The notes under the pieces were generated by a model. The model was given only the letters and a program-made list of their open reading frames with translations, ran no database searches and was not told the DNA's origin. Source: Nitrososphaerota archaeon (GTDB lineage: Archaea; Thermoproteota; Nitrososphaeria; Nitrososphaerales; CADDZS01). From it: 16,079 nucleotides of DNA. The stretch spans positions 1 through 16,079 of the forward strand of contig JAPCJU010000009.1 of assembly GCA_027886795.1 (NCBI GenBank), given 5' to 3'. A program made the translations under genes and the position numbers. Within the stretch, counting starts at the first letter, position 1, and every line of letters begins with the position of its first letter. This document shows positions 1-7,110 of the stretch, in pieces.

Positions 1-670
1 ATGCAGTCTTGTATGCCGTTGCCAGAGTCTTTCTGAGAGAATCTTTGTGGACGAGGTGCCCCAGCTCGTGAGCGAGCACCGATCTTAACTCTTCATCGTC
101 GAGCGCGTCGACCGCACTTTTCGATATTGCAACGACTTTTTCTCCTCTCCAATCAAGAGCTGCCGATGCCGTGAGACCAGATTCAGTGGGGACTATGGAG
201 AGATTGACCCCTAGCAATTTAGATTTCCATAGTACTTCTGAAAAAATTGGGGTGACCCGATTCTTCGGACTTTCTAACTCGGAGGTCACACTCTTCAATG
301 GAACAGAGAAAAATGGGTAGATCTGTTTCAAAGCCCGCTTTCGGAGAAGATAAAAAATTACTGGACCCATGGCGACGGTTGGCAGCAGGGATAATTTTAC
401 GACGGTGATGATTGTCCCGTCACCCGATTGAACATAGAGAGGAAATAAAGCAACGCAAAACGCTAAGCTCGCAAAAACAAAAACCCACAGTGACGAAGAA
501 ATCGCCATGGCTGAGAAGAGAGAACTGTTCTTGATACTATGATTTTTACTGAAAACGAAAAATGAAAAAGATGCTACAAGGGCAATTATGGCAATTAGGA
601 TTCCAGCCGCTATGTAATCTGTTGTGAAATAATCTCTAAAAATATCAATCAAACTGGGATTCCAGGGCAT
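1..670 (-). CDS. Membrane M48-type zinc metalloprotease, C-terminus cut by window edge
   Basis: This reading frame starts at ATG 670 and stays open for 223 codons until it runs off the left edge, so the C-terminal part is missing. The visible part has about three hydrophobic segments (roughly residues 18-41, 51-80 and 87-109), then a soluble stretch carrying HELGH at 201-205. That is the HExxH zinc motif, in which the two His bind zinc and Glu is the catalytic base. The context just before it (DDEELRSVLAHELGH) is typical of M48 (HtpX/Ste24-like) and related M56 peptidases. The third zinc ligand would lie outside the window. The gene begins only 9 bases after the stop of a BlaI/MecI-type repressor gene, so the two are almost certainly one operon. 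This resembles bacterial BlaI-BlaR1 and MecI-MecR1 pairs, where the membrane protease inactivates the repressor. That role here is inference. M48 versus M56 is not certain from a partial protein. Confidence 0.82.
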   Translation of the reverse strand, partial: MPWNPSLIDIFRDYFTTDYIAAGILIAIIALVASFSFFVFSKNHSIKNSSLFSAMAISSSLWVFVFASLAFCVALFPLYVQSGDGTIITVVKLSLLPTVAMGPVIFYLLRKRALKQIYPFFSVPLKSVTSELESPKNRVTPIFSEVLWKSKLLGVNLSIVPTESGLTASAALDWRGEKVVAISKSAVDALDDEELRSVLAHELGHLVHKDSLRKTLATAYKTA

Positions 671-679
671 TCCACGCAG

Positions 680-1093
680 TCACTTTTTCCTCCTCGCTCT
701 TTCAACCTGTTTCTTCAGATGATCAAGCTCGTCCTCGGGCAAAGAATCCAGCTTCTTGTAGATTGCAGAATAGGCTGTTTCACCAAAGGCGCTCGTCAAC
801 CTGTCAAGTGTCGACTCTACGATCTTCCTCTTCAGTTTTTCATCTTTCCCAAGGGAGAACAGATATCTTGTACCTCCCGGTCCCGGCATCGCCTTTCTTT
901 CTACAAGACGCTTTTTGAAAAGCCGATCCAGGGTCGTACTGACTGTGGTGTATGCGATCTCTCGTCTGCCTTGAAGAACTTCCATAACATCTGCTGCAGT
1001 CGCCTGTCCCTTTGACTTTAAGACCTCGAGAACGTCCGATTCTAGTTCACCGATTATTTCCAATTGCTTGGTGCCTGAACTTGGTGGAGACAC
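680..1093 (-). CDS. BlaI/MecI/CopY-family transcriptional repressor
   Basis: A 137-residue protein of the size usual for the family. Residues about 13-90 form the winged-helix DNA-binding domain, with the family pattern ELESDVLEVLKSKGQATAADV followed by the recognition-helix region AYTTVSTTLDRLFKKRLVER. The rest is a helical, charged dimerisation tail ending in RARRKK. Known members repress their own operon and are released when cleaved by a partner membrane protease, or by metal in CopY. No CopY-type Cys-x-Cys metal site is visible, which favours the BlaI-like mode. The start used is GTG at 1093, and a TTG ten codons further in is possible. The gene is followed after 9 bases by the membrane metalloprotease gene. 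A dyad and an A/T-rich box lie just upstream, suggesting autoregulation. Family assignment is firm, but the signal and targets are unknown. Confidence 0.9.
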   Translation of the reverse strand: MSPPSSGTKQLEIIGELESDVLEVLKSKGQATAADVMEVLQGRREIAYTTVSTTLDRLFKKRLVERKAMPGPGGTRYLFSLGKDEKLKRKIVESTLDRLTSAFGETAYSAIYKKLDSLPEDELDHLKKQVERARRKK

Positions 1094-1100
1094 TAATGAT

Positions 1101-1129
1101 TCTATAAATATCTCCTACTGCCGTAGTAG
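1101..1129 (-). promoter_or_regulatory. Likely promoter and operator of the blaI-like/M48 operon
   Basis: CTACT at 1115-1119 and AGTAG at 1125-1129 form an inverted repeat with 6 of 7 base pairs matched around the centre at 1122. On the minus strand it lies just upstream of an A/T-rich box (TATTTATA, about 1102-1109) and the GTG start at 1093. BlaI/MecI operators are short dyads built on TACA/TGTA-like half sites containing CTAC/GTAG, so this resembles one in size and position. The TATA-like box is closer to the GTG than usual for an archaeal promoter (about 13 bases), so either the box or the start codon may be misplaced. Binding is inferred. Confidence 0.45.
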
Positions 1130-1209
1130 AAAAACATTTTCGTGGTCATAAGGAGTAATGGTTTTTTTGCGAGCGGCCACGAAAGTGGAGAAATGGCCTA
1201 ATACTAATT

Positions 1210-1218
1210 GGTATAAAG
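1210..1218 (+). promoter_or_regulatory. TATA-like box for the plus-strand membrane gene pair
   Basis: TGGTATAAAG around 1209-1218 is the best archaeal TATA-like element in the 183-base divergent gap between the repressor and the glycosyltransferase. It would place a transcription start near 1240, leaving a leader of about 37 bases before the TTG at 1277. A dyad GGCCA/TGGCC (1175-1179 and 1194-1198) lies just upstream. The rest of the gap holds nothing else recognisable. Confidence 0.4.
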
Positions 1219-1276
1219 CTTAACACGCTTTATCCCCAAGAGCAATCCGCTCAGTCAAAAAGCGGCCCATCTTTTC

Positions 1277-2587
1277 TTGAATTCCAGAACCAGTTCGAAA
1301 ATCGTTCTTCCAGCAATCATTGGGTTAATTATTCGAGAAGCATTGGCACCCTTCACGGGCCATCCTTTTGATTTGGAACTTTGGCTGAGAATAGGGTACT
1401 ACGTCTCCAGAGGAGTAGATCCGTACACAATCACAGCCCCGATTCCGGGTCTTAGTTTTCCCGGGGCGGAATTCATGACATGGATTGGCTATCCTCCAAC
1501 GTGGGCTTTCTTTCAGGCAGGCCTCTACAAGATCTATTCGTTGTCCGGGATTCAAGATCGCTTTCTTTACTATGCTCTAATCAAGCAGCCGATGATTATC
1601 GCAGATTTGCTCGTGGGCTATCTGCTGTTCAAAATCATTTCCGATTTGAAGGACGGATTTTCCGGGAGAAGGGCATTCCTGTTTTGGATGCTCTGCCCTT
1701 TCACGATCGTAATTTCATCCGTCTGGGGAATGTTCGACCAGATAATCCTAGTCCTTGTATTGGGATCTGTATTGCTGATTGAGGAAACGCAAAAGAGTGC
1801 ATTGATGGAAGCACTCGGTTTCTTGCTCAAGGTGATTCCGCTGATCTACTTTTTCATCCTCGCCTTTGTCCAAAGTTCGAGAGCGAGGATCGCAAATTAT
1901 CTTGCCCTCTCTATTGGTGCATCAATTTTCTTCGCTCTTGCCCCTTACCTTTTTTTCTCAAAGTGGAGTCTCGGCCAGCTTACGAGCGTGGGAGTGGAAG
2001 TAACCCACAAGATTGGTAGCAGCAGCAACTACTGGTTCATTTTACCGTTTTACACAAACCATCACACATTGCCAGCTTCCGTCTTGGATGTCCTAAATAT
2101 CGCATCATACGTTTGGATTCCTGTCATTGCTATTGCCTCTATTTTTTGCGTGATATGCATAAGAAACAGAGAAAACATGACGCAAAATCTTTCTTTGGCG
2201 CTATTGTTCGTAACTCTCGTTTTCTTCCTTACGAAATCCGTCGTCAACGAACAATATGTAATTTATTTTTTGGGATTCGGCCTTATCGACTACTACGCTG
2301 TGGCATCAAGGCGTAGAAAAAAATTATTTCATGCCGTTTGGGTCTCGTCCTTCGTTTTTCTTATCGCCAACAACACCTACTTCGCCAGATTTCTGGAGCC
2401 CCTTTCTACTCGCTATTTGCAGTTGGACACGATGTTTGAGAATGGATCTTTAGGGGACATCAGGCTTGACATCATGCTCCTCAGCGGGCTGGTTTTCTCC
2501 GCATTTTCCTTGGCGTACCTGCTCTCGCTCTACGGTGAAGTAAAGAAAATCAAGAGCCTGCCTAGAGTTCTGGTTAACAATCGTTAA
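1277..2587 (+). CDS. GT-C-type membrane glycosyltransferase (DUF2029/GT87-like)
   Basis: A 436-residue polytopic membrane protein with about ten hydrophobic helices. After the first helix, an acidic residue sits in a loop (GHPFDLELW, D32), where GT-C glycosyltransferases carry their catalytic Asp. A WGMFD motif (150-154) resembles the WGQFD motif of archaeal and bacterial GT87/DUF2029 membrane transferases. LKVIPLIYF (184-192) matches the following conserved Lys-Pro-rich helix. Such enzymes move a sugar, often mannose, from a polyprenyl-phosphate donor to a lipid or glycan on the outer face of the membrane. Donor and acceptor cannot be told here. The start is TTG 1277. No ATG, GTG or TTG lies between it and the upstream in-frame stop at 1214, and the first ATG would remove helix 1. 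A presenilin-like gene follows after 48 bases, probably cotranscribed. Confidence 0.68.
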   Translation: MNSRTSSKIVLPAIIGLIIREALAPFTGHPFDLELWLRIGYYVSRGVDPYTITAPIPGLSFPGAEFMTWIGYPPTWAFFQAGLYKIYSLSGIQDRFLYYALIKQPMIIADLLVGYLLFKIISDLKDGFSGRRAFLFWMLCPFTIVISSVWGMFDQIILVLVLGSVLLIEETQKSALMEALGFLLKVIPLIYFFILAFVQSSRARIANYLALSIGASIFFALAPYLFFSKWSLGQLTSVGVEVTHKIGSSSNYWFILPFYTNHHTLPASVLDVLNIASYVWIPVIAIASIFCVICIRNRENMTQNLSLALLFVTLVFFLTKSVVNEQYVIYFLGFGLIDYYAVASRRRKKLFHAVWVSSFVFLIANNTYFARFLEPLSTRYLQLDTMFENGSLGDIRLDIMLLSGLVFSAFSLAYLLSLYGEVKKIKSLPRVLVNNR

Positions 2588-2635
2588 GAGTCCAGCGGAA
2601 AGAAGTCATTTTGCAACACTTCGGGAGTCTTTTTT

Positions 2636-3610
2636 ATGAAGCGAATCATCGATAAGAGCGAATCACTTCTCCTCGGTTGCACGATAATTTTTCAGATTGT
2701 CTCCCTGTTTACGCTTCTAAGAGTGGCAACTGGTGTTGCAGGCACTAATCCAAATTCCTCGAACACTACCCAAATTGTCGTTGTACCGAAATCATTGAAC
2801 CAAAGCGTCGGAGTACCGAACACCACAGTTCAGTTCGTCAACCCTGCTGGAAACGGGCTGGATGCATCTCTTTTGCTGGCCGCTATCTTTGTCGCGGCAA
2901 ACATCGCCGTCGTCTCGATGCTTGCGTATTTGTACAGAAAGAAAAAAATGAAGTGGTTCTCTATCGTGATTAGCGTCTTTCTGATATTCAATGTAACCGA
3001 GCTTTACTTTTCGTTCATTGCGGGACTTTTCTCGTTGCTTCCGATCGTCGCCGCGATAATCGCCTCGGTTATCACAATAATTTCGGCAGCTTACGGACTA
3101 AAGAACGCCGTTAACCTTCTAGCATTATTCCTTGCTTTAGAGCTCGGCAGTTCATTTCCGGTATTGCTACAGTCACCGTTGAACTGGATCGTGCCGTTAG
3201 TGTATTCACTTTTCGACATTTATGCCATTTACTATGGCAGGCTGGGACGACTAGTGAAGCAGGTCGGCGACCAGGGTGGCGAACAGAAGAAAGCCGTTGA
3301 GCCAAGCGAAGACAAGAAACTGGAGGGACGAAAGAAATCGATCCTTAGAAAATGGCCGGAATTCGGACTGTTAACGATCAATTTTGGCAACATCGAAATT
3401 GGAATGGCAGACATCGCTTTCTACACGATGGTTCCGGCAATTGCGTTGATTTTGGTCAGCGTTCTTGCTTTCATTGTGGTGATGATCGTGGTTGATGTCG
3501 GTTTGGTTCTTTCATTTTATCTATTCCGGAACAAAGAGGTTGCGCCAGGCCTACCGGTTCCAATACTCCTTGGACTGGGAGCCCTCCTCCTGATGTACCT
3601 CTTAACCTAG
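2636..3610 (+). CDS. Presenilin-family intramembrane aspartyl protease (putative)
   Basis: A 324-residue protein with about nine hydrophobic segments (near 12-30, 77-100, 107-124, 126-150, 155-180, 182-200, 258-279, 280-297 and 306-322), the presenilin topology. The three hallmark motifs occur in the right helices and order. SLFDIYAI (D194) matches the YD motif of helix 6. GMADIAFY (D259) matches the GxGD motif of helix 7, and the following FYT resembles presenilin's FYS. PGLPVPILLGL (304-314) matches the PAL motif region of helix 9. D194 and D259 would be the catalytic pair. A charged loop of about 55 residues separates helices 6 and 7, where presenilins have their cytoplasmic loop. Two deviations are Phe for Tyr in YD and Ala for the second Gly of GxGD. 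The 45-residue loop after helix 1 holds four N-x-S/T sequons. It probably cleaves membrane-embedded helices, but its substrate is unknown. The ATG at 2636 precedes a normal first helix. Confidence 0.75.
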   Translation: MKRIIDKSESLLLGCTIIFQIVSLFTLLRVATGVAGTNPNSSNTTQIVVVPKSLNQSVGVPNTTVQFVNPAGNGLDASLLLAAIFVAANIAVVSMLAYLYRKKKMKWFSIVISVFLIFNVTELYFSFIAGLFSLLPIVAAIIASVITIISAAYGLKNAVNLLALFLALELGSSFPVLLQSPLNWIVPLVYSLFDIYAIYYGRLGRLVKQVGDQGGEQKKAVEPSEDKKLEGRKKSILRKWPEFGLLTINFGNIEIGMADIAFYTMVPAIALILVSVLAFIVVMIVVDVGLVLSFYLFRNKEVAPGLPVPILLGLGALLLMYLLT

Positions 3611-3623
3611 AATTTTTGTCAGG

Positions 3624-4670
3624 CTACCACTCGAATTCCAGCTGGCCGCCGAACCTCAAAGAATCAAGAAGACCTTCCGCGTATCCAATGCTGAGAACTG
3701 CCAGTTCCTCCTTGCCTTCATTCAGGAATCTTTCTGCGTCCCTGGTGTAACACTCGACGTTCTCGAAGATATCGACGAAATTTATCTTGTGTTCTGAATG
3801 AGCCGCGGCATCCTTCGCTCTCGCAAGCGCCTTGATCGTCTTGGTCGAATATTTTGTAACCATCCTTTGAGAAATCCTTGAAATTTTTGCAGAGTTGTCC
3901 CGAAATGTTCCCGCATTTCTTCCCAGAATGGCAGATAGTGCTTCAAGCTCAGTGAAGTGAAGTTTGCCAGGTATCACGAGGATGTGAGGCGGCTTTCCGA
4001 GATCTGCAATTTCCAGATCATGAAAAGTTAGGGCGCTAAGCTTCGAAGAATCAGTTCCGACCCGAGATGCGATCAGGACCAGAGAATCGGGATCAAAAAC
4101 CTCCTGCTTCAAGTCCTTCTCGGACTCTAACAGACTTTTCACAGCAGAATTCGGATCGAGAAAGAAATCGCTCGCTTCGTCCCACTCCAACAACACGGTC
4201 GAATGGAGATCTTTGAGCAGGTTGTTGAATATAGTATTGTAGGCCGTATACTGCATGGGTTCTCGGGTCATGGTAACCATCCTGCCAAAATTGTACGAAT
4301 GCAGGCCGAACTCTCCTCCAACTGCCGTAATGATTGATGATCCGTGAATGATTGTAGTGGCAATACCGCCCTTAATCGCTCTGGTACGAAGTTCTTGATG
4401 TGTTGTTGCGATCATTGGATCTCCTGAACATATCAGTGCCGTGTCAGCATGACTTGCCGTTTCAAGGATCTTCCTTCCGTCTTCCACAAAGGTTCTTTTC
4501 ACGAGTTCGACCCTTGATGCTCCGAATTGTTCGAACAGTTCTTTCTGAACCGCCTCATTGATTACTGGAGAAGTGTAAGTTTCGTAATAGATTTTTTCGC
4601 ATTTCTTCATCGCAAAAACCGATTTCAAAGTGAGCGATTGCTCGATTCCCAGACCAGCAAAGTATAGCAT
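3624..4670 (-). CDS. dphB: Diphthine synthase fused to a C-terminal DUF357 domain
   Basis: Residues 1 to about 258 form a tetrapyrrole-methylase-fold diphthine synthase. This enzyme uses S-adenosylmethionine to methylate the modified histidine of elongation factor 2 during diphthamide synthesis. Visible family motifs are YFAGLGIEQ at the N-terminus, YYETYTSP (28-35), SGDPMIATTH (82-91), IIHGSSIITAVG (107-118), the GLHSYNFG segment, and PPHILVIPGKLHFTE (227-241). Stand-alone archaeal enzymes are about 250-270 residues, and this one has 348. The extra residues, about 295-348, match DUF357, with ECYTRDAERFLNEGKEEL and YAEGLLDSLRFGG. The gene stands alone on the minus strand, converging on the presenilin-like gene with a 13-base gap. 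Its start ATG lies about 36 bases from an A/T-rich box (ATAATAAT, near 4706). The function of DUF357 is unknown. Core identification is firm. Confidence 0.92.
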   Translation of the reverse strand: MLYFAGLGIEQSLTLKSVFAMKKCEKIYYETYTSPVINEAVQKELFEQFGASRVELVKRTFVEDGRKILETASHADTALICSGDPMIATTHQELRTRAIKGGIATTIIHGSSIITAVGGEFGLHSYNFGRMVTMTREPMQYTAYNTIFNNLLKDLHSTVLLEWDEASDFFLDPNSAVKSLLESEKDLKQEVFDPDSLVLIASRVGTDSSKLSALTFHDLEIADLGKPPHILVIPGKLHFTELEALSAILGRNAGTFRDNSAKISRISQRMVTKYSTKTIKALARAKDAAAHSEHKINFVDIFENVECYTRDAERFLNEGKEELAVLSIGYAEGLLDSLRFGGQLEFEW

Positions 4671-4755
4671 GTTGAGTTCAGAGATTGCATCCTGCGTTCG
4701 GATTATTATCTTTGAATCAAAAGAGTGAAATTTGTCAGGGGATTTGATTCATTCA
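4671..4755. promoter_or_regulatory. Divergent promoter region, dphB and 3-hydroxyacyl-CoA dehydrogenase
   Basis: About 85 bases separate the two divergent starts. An A/T-rich stretch (ATTATTATCTTT, 4702-4713) could supply TATA elements in both directions. On the minus strand it lies about 36 bases before the dphB ATG. The plus-strand gene has a GGGGAT stretch about 15 bases before ATG 4756, a weak ribosome-binding candidate. No clear operator is visible. Confidence 0.35.
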
Positions 4756-5607
4756 ATGCAATCCCTAACTAAAATCGGCGTCGTCGGAGCCGGGGCCATG
4801 GGGCACGGAATAGCGCAGGTTTTCGCTCATGCCGGGTACGACGTAAAACTAAACGACATCAGCATCGATTTCATCGTCCGAGGCATCAAAAAAATAGAAG
4901 AAAATCTCTCGAGATCAGTTGAGAAAGGTAGATTCAATGAAGATAAGAAAAGAGAGATAATCTCTCGGATCAGATCTGCGCCAAATATCTCTGATTTTTC
5001 TGATCGTGAGCTGGTCGTCGAGGCTGCGGTGGAAAAGTCAGAAATCAAAAACCAGATCTTCAGAAATCTTGATTCAGCTTGCAGCAAGAGTTGCATCCTT
5101 GCGAGCAACACTTCTTCGATTCCCCTAACCCAAATTGCAGGTCTGGTCTCAAATCCTTCCCGCGTTGCTGGAATGCATTTTTTCAATCCCGTTCCGGTCA
5201 TGAAACTCGTAGAGATCGTGAGGGCGCTTCAAACATCTGATGCGACAATCAAAACAATTCAGGAGACTAGTACGAAACTCGGTAAGATTTCTGTTCTTGT
5301 AAAGGACTCACCTGGTTTTGTCTCAAACAGGATCCTATGCCCGATGATAAACGAGGCAATATTCTCACTTGAGGAGGGGATCGCGTCAAGGGAGGACATT
5401 GACCAGGTTATGAAGTTGGGCATGAATCATCCCCTGGGGCCTCTAGAGCTGGCTGACTTTGTGGGGTTGGACGTCGTGCTGGATGTTTTGGAGGTTCTCT
5501 ACAATGAATTTCAGGATTCAAAATACAGAGCCAGTCCCTTGCTTCGGAGGATGGTTAGGGCGGGCTACCTCGGCAGAAAAACGAAAAAAGGATTTTACGA
5601 CTATTAG
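4756..5607 (+). CDS. 3-hydroxyacyl-CoA dehydrogenase (short form)
   Basis: A 283-residue protein from ATG 4756, the usual length for a stand-alone 3-hydroxyacyl/3-hydroxybutyryl-CoA dehydrogenase (PaaH/Hbd type). It oxidises the 3-hydroxyacyl-CoA of beta-oxidation to 3-ketoacyl-CoA with NAD. The Rossmann motif GAGAMGHG is at 11-18, followed by KLND at the end of strand 2. The expected catalytic residues are present: Ser/Asn in ASNTSS (116-121), His141 in GMHFFNPVPVMKLVEIV, Glu153, and Asn191 in SPGFVSNRI. NHPLGPLELADFVGLD (224-239) is the C-terminal dimer-domain signature. A TTG at 4732 would add eight residues before the fold and is less likely. The 3' end overlaps the etfA-like gene on the other strand by 4 bases. 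Substrate chain length cannot be told. A second, longer paralogue lies at 10322-11290. Confidence 0.92.
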   Translation: MQSLTKIGVVGAGAMGHGIAQVFAHAGYDVKLNDISIDFIVRGIKKIEENLSRSVEKGRFNEDKKREIISRIRSAPNISDFSDRELVVEAAVEKSEIKNQIFRNLDSACSKSCILASNTSSIPLTQIAGLVSNPSRVAGMHFFNPVPVMKLVEIVRALQTSDATIKTIQETSTKLGKISVLVKDSPGFVSNRILCPMINEAIFSLEEGIASREDIDQVMKLGMNHPLGPLELADFVGLDVVLDVLEVLYNEFQDSKYRASPLLRRMVRAGYLGRKTKKGFYDY

Positions 5608-6440
5608 TATGAAAGGAGACCCTGCAGTACTGCGTCAAGCTCTGGAATCACAGCCGAAGCATCCGCAATTGAATTGATGGGAAGGGCGCGACTTGATATC
5701 GATATCAATTCGCCATTGAATTCCGGCAGATCTCTCAGCTTCGAGCCCATCTCTATGGCAAGGCAGGGGCCGTAGACAACTTCGATTCTGCTGGAATATT
5801 GTCTTGCCCTTCCACGGTATTTTGATGCAACTAGTTCGGCAAGCTCAGCCGTCGTGCCAGTCACGCCTCGCCCAACCAAAACTGTGAATTCTTCAGAATT
5901 TGAATTGTCTAAAAGAATCTGAAAACTGTTCTTGGACGGAATTAACTCCAGTTTCCTGACTTCCCCGTATCTAGATGTATCCTCAAACGGCTTTGAGACC
6001 GATGCTGTCCTCAGGGAAATCAGGGCCACCTTGTCGGAAATCAGCTTTCTCTCAAGCGCGAAATTGAATGTTCCAATTTTTCTTGCGGCTGAATCAAGTT
6101 CTACCGTATCGGCGCCATCCAGAAAGGGGGAAAATCTGCCTTTGTCGCGTGCGTAAATCGCACCCATGATCGCACTAGAAGAGAAACTTAATGGGAAAAT
6201 GATCATCCTTGAGCTTCCATCCGACTTTACATAATCGCTGATCACTGATATCCACTCTCCAACGCTCTTGACGTCGCAAATTAATACCTCATCAGCGCCC
6301 AAAAAGATCAGCTTTTGATCTTTGTCTGAAGATCCTTTAGACGTCAGCGCTGCTACTTTCTCGCCGGAGGCATCACCAAGTTCCCTCGCCTTTCCGAGGA
6401 GATTCTCTCCTCCAAACTCTGAAAATACTATTATCGTCAT
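5604..6440 (-). CDS. Divergent ETF alpha-subunit-like protein, degenerate FAD site
   Basis: 278 residues, against about 310-330 for normal electron-transfer-flavoprotein alpha subunits. The N-terminal half keeps the ETF fold pattern (LLGKARELGDASGEKVAALT near 14-33, then FLGADEVLICD). The C-terminal half starts like the FAD domain with LVGRGVTGTTAELAELVASK, and SSRIEVVYG resembles the SRxxVDxG segment. It then lacks the GQTGK stretch, and AIEMGSKLRDL stands where SGAxxH should bind FAD. The end (SIADASAVIPELDAVLQGLL) again aligns with the EtfA C-terminus. In canonical complexes EtfA holds FAD and passes electrons from acyl-CoA dehydrogenases to the membrane. Here FAD binding is doubtful. The ATG is 4 bases after the etfB-like stop, so the two are translationally coupled, downstream of an acyl-CoA dehydrogenase. 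Family call moderate to good, activity uncertain. Confidence 0.72.
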   Translation of the reverse strand: MTIIVFSEFGGENLLGKARELGDASGEKVAALTSKGSSDKDQKLIFLGADEVLICDVKSVGEWISVISDYVKSDGSSRMIIFPLSFSSSAIMGAIYARDKGRFSPFLDGADTVELDSAARKIGTFNFALERKLISDKVALISLRTASVSKPFEDTSRYGEVRKLELIPSKNSFQILLDNSNSEEFTVLVGRGVTGTTAELAELVASKYRGRARQYSSRIEVVYGPCLAIEMGSKLRDLPEFNGELISISSRALPINSIADASAVIPELDAVLQGLLSY

Positions 6441-6444
6441 GATC

Positions 6445-7080
6445 TCAATTCCCGACTATTCTTCGAATTTTTCTCCAAATCGCTTGACTGATCTCAGTTG
6501 CATCGCCAGCAATTGTTTCAGGTCGTCTTTCTTCTAGTTTGGAAATATTCGAGCTCCCTAACACTCCTTCTGGATTAATTTTTGAGGAAGTGGAATATTT
6601 TATCCGTCGAACATCTATGGTGCCAGAGCTTTCTCCAGAATCGATCACCAGTATCACAGAACCGTCAGAAAAGACCTTCCTTTCGTCTGGGTTTGGCCGG
6701 CCCATCTCGATGACAATCTTTCTTGATTCAGCCAAAATTCCGCAGATTGAAGCTCCGGAAAAGATCCAATCCGGGTTTTCACCCACAATCATGTGTGAAA
6801 AATCTTCATCAGGAAGATATGACACCTGCTCTAAAGGGTCGTCGCAAAGTGGAGTCGGAAAAATTTCTGTTGCGCCCCTTGCAAGGGCCTCCTGAAGTAT
6901 GGGAGGGAAACCTGCAGCAACGATATGAGAAAATCCGAGAGATATGGCGAGAGAAAGCGCCGCCCTGCTAGAGTGCGACATCCTGAATTCCGAGGTCTCG
7001 ATATCTTTGAATTTCCTCGCTGAACTGGAAATAGAGACAGGTAAAGCCTGGACATAAACCAGAAGCTTGCGGTCTGACAA
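6445..7080 (-). CDS. Divergent ETF beta-subunit-like protein
   Basis: 211 residues, shorter than the usual 250-260 of EtfB. It opens with the beta-strand KLLVYVQALPVS, like the KILVxVKxVPD start of EtfB. It then has FRMSHSSRAALSLAISLG in place of the conserved NPYDxxALExAlxL segment, and ILQEALARGATEIF (80-93) like the ALREALAMGAD motif. GENPDWIFSGASICGILAE resembles the segment reading D-x-x-GASVPGLLAE. The canonical AMP-binding signature is not evident. Start TTG at 7080, 30 bases after the acyl-CoA dehydrogenase stop, and the etfA-like gene follows after 4 bases. Context strongly supports an electron-transfer role with the neighbouring dehydrogenase. Sequence identity with ordinary EtfB is clearly low, so a lineage-specific ETF is the best description. 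Confidence 0.65.
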   Translation of the reverse strand: MSDRKLLVYVQALPVSISSSARKFKDIETSEFRMSHSSRAALSLAISLGFSHIVAAGFPPILQEALARGATEIFPTPLCDDPLEQVSYLPDEDFSHMIVGENPDWIFSGASICGILAESRKIVIEMGRPNPDERKVFSDGSVILVIDSGESSGTIDVRRIKYSTSSKINPEGVLGSSNISKLEERRPETIAGDATEISQAIWRKIRRIVGN

Positions 7081-7110
7081 ACTTGCTAACTTGCCGATAA
7101 TCTTTCGAGT

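Noticed and set aside
1175..1198. GGCCA/TGGCC inverted repeat upstream of the glycosyltransferase
   Set aside because: A five-base stem with a 14-base loop is easily expected by chance, so it is mentioned only as part of the promoter region.
1158..1223. 21-codon plus-strand ORF (MVFLRAATKV...) preceded by AAGGAG, in the gap before the glycosyltransferase
   Set aside because: The AAGGAG ends only two bases before the ATG, the peptide has no recognisable feature, and it runs over the best TATA-like box of the next gene.
4732..4755. TTG start eight codons upstream in the short hydroxyacyl-CoA dehydrogenase
   Set aside because: The ATG at 4756 gives the usual N-terminus directly before the first beta-strand; the TTG cannot be ruled out.
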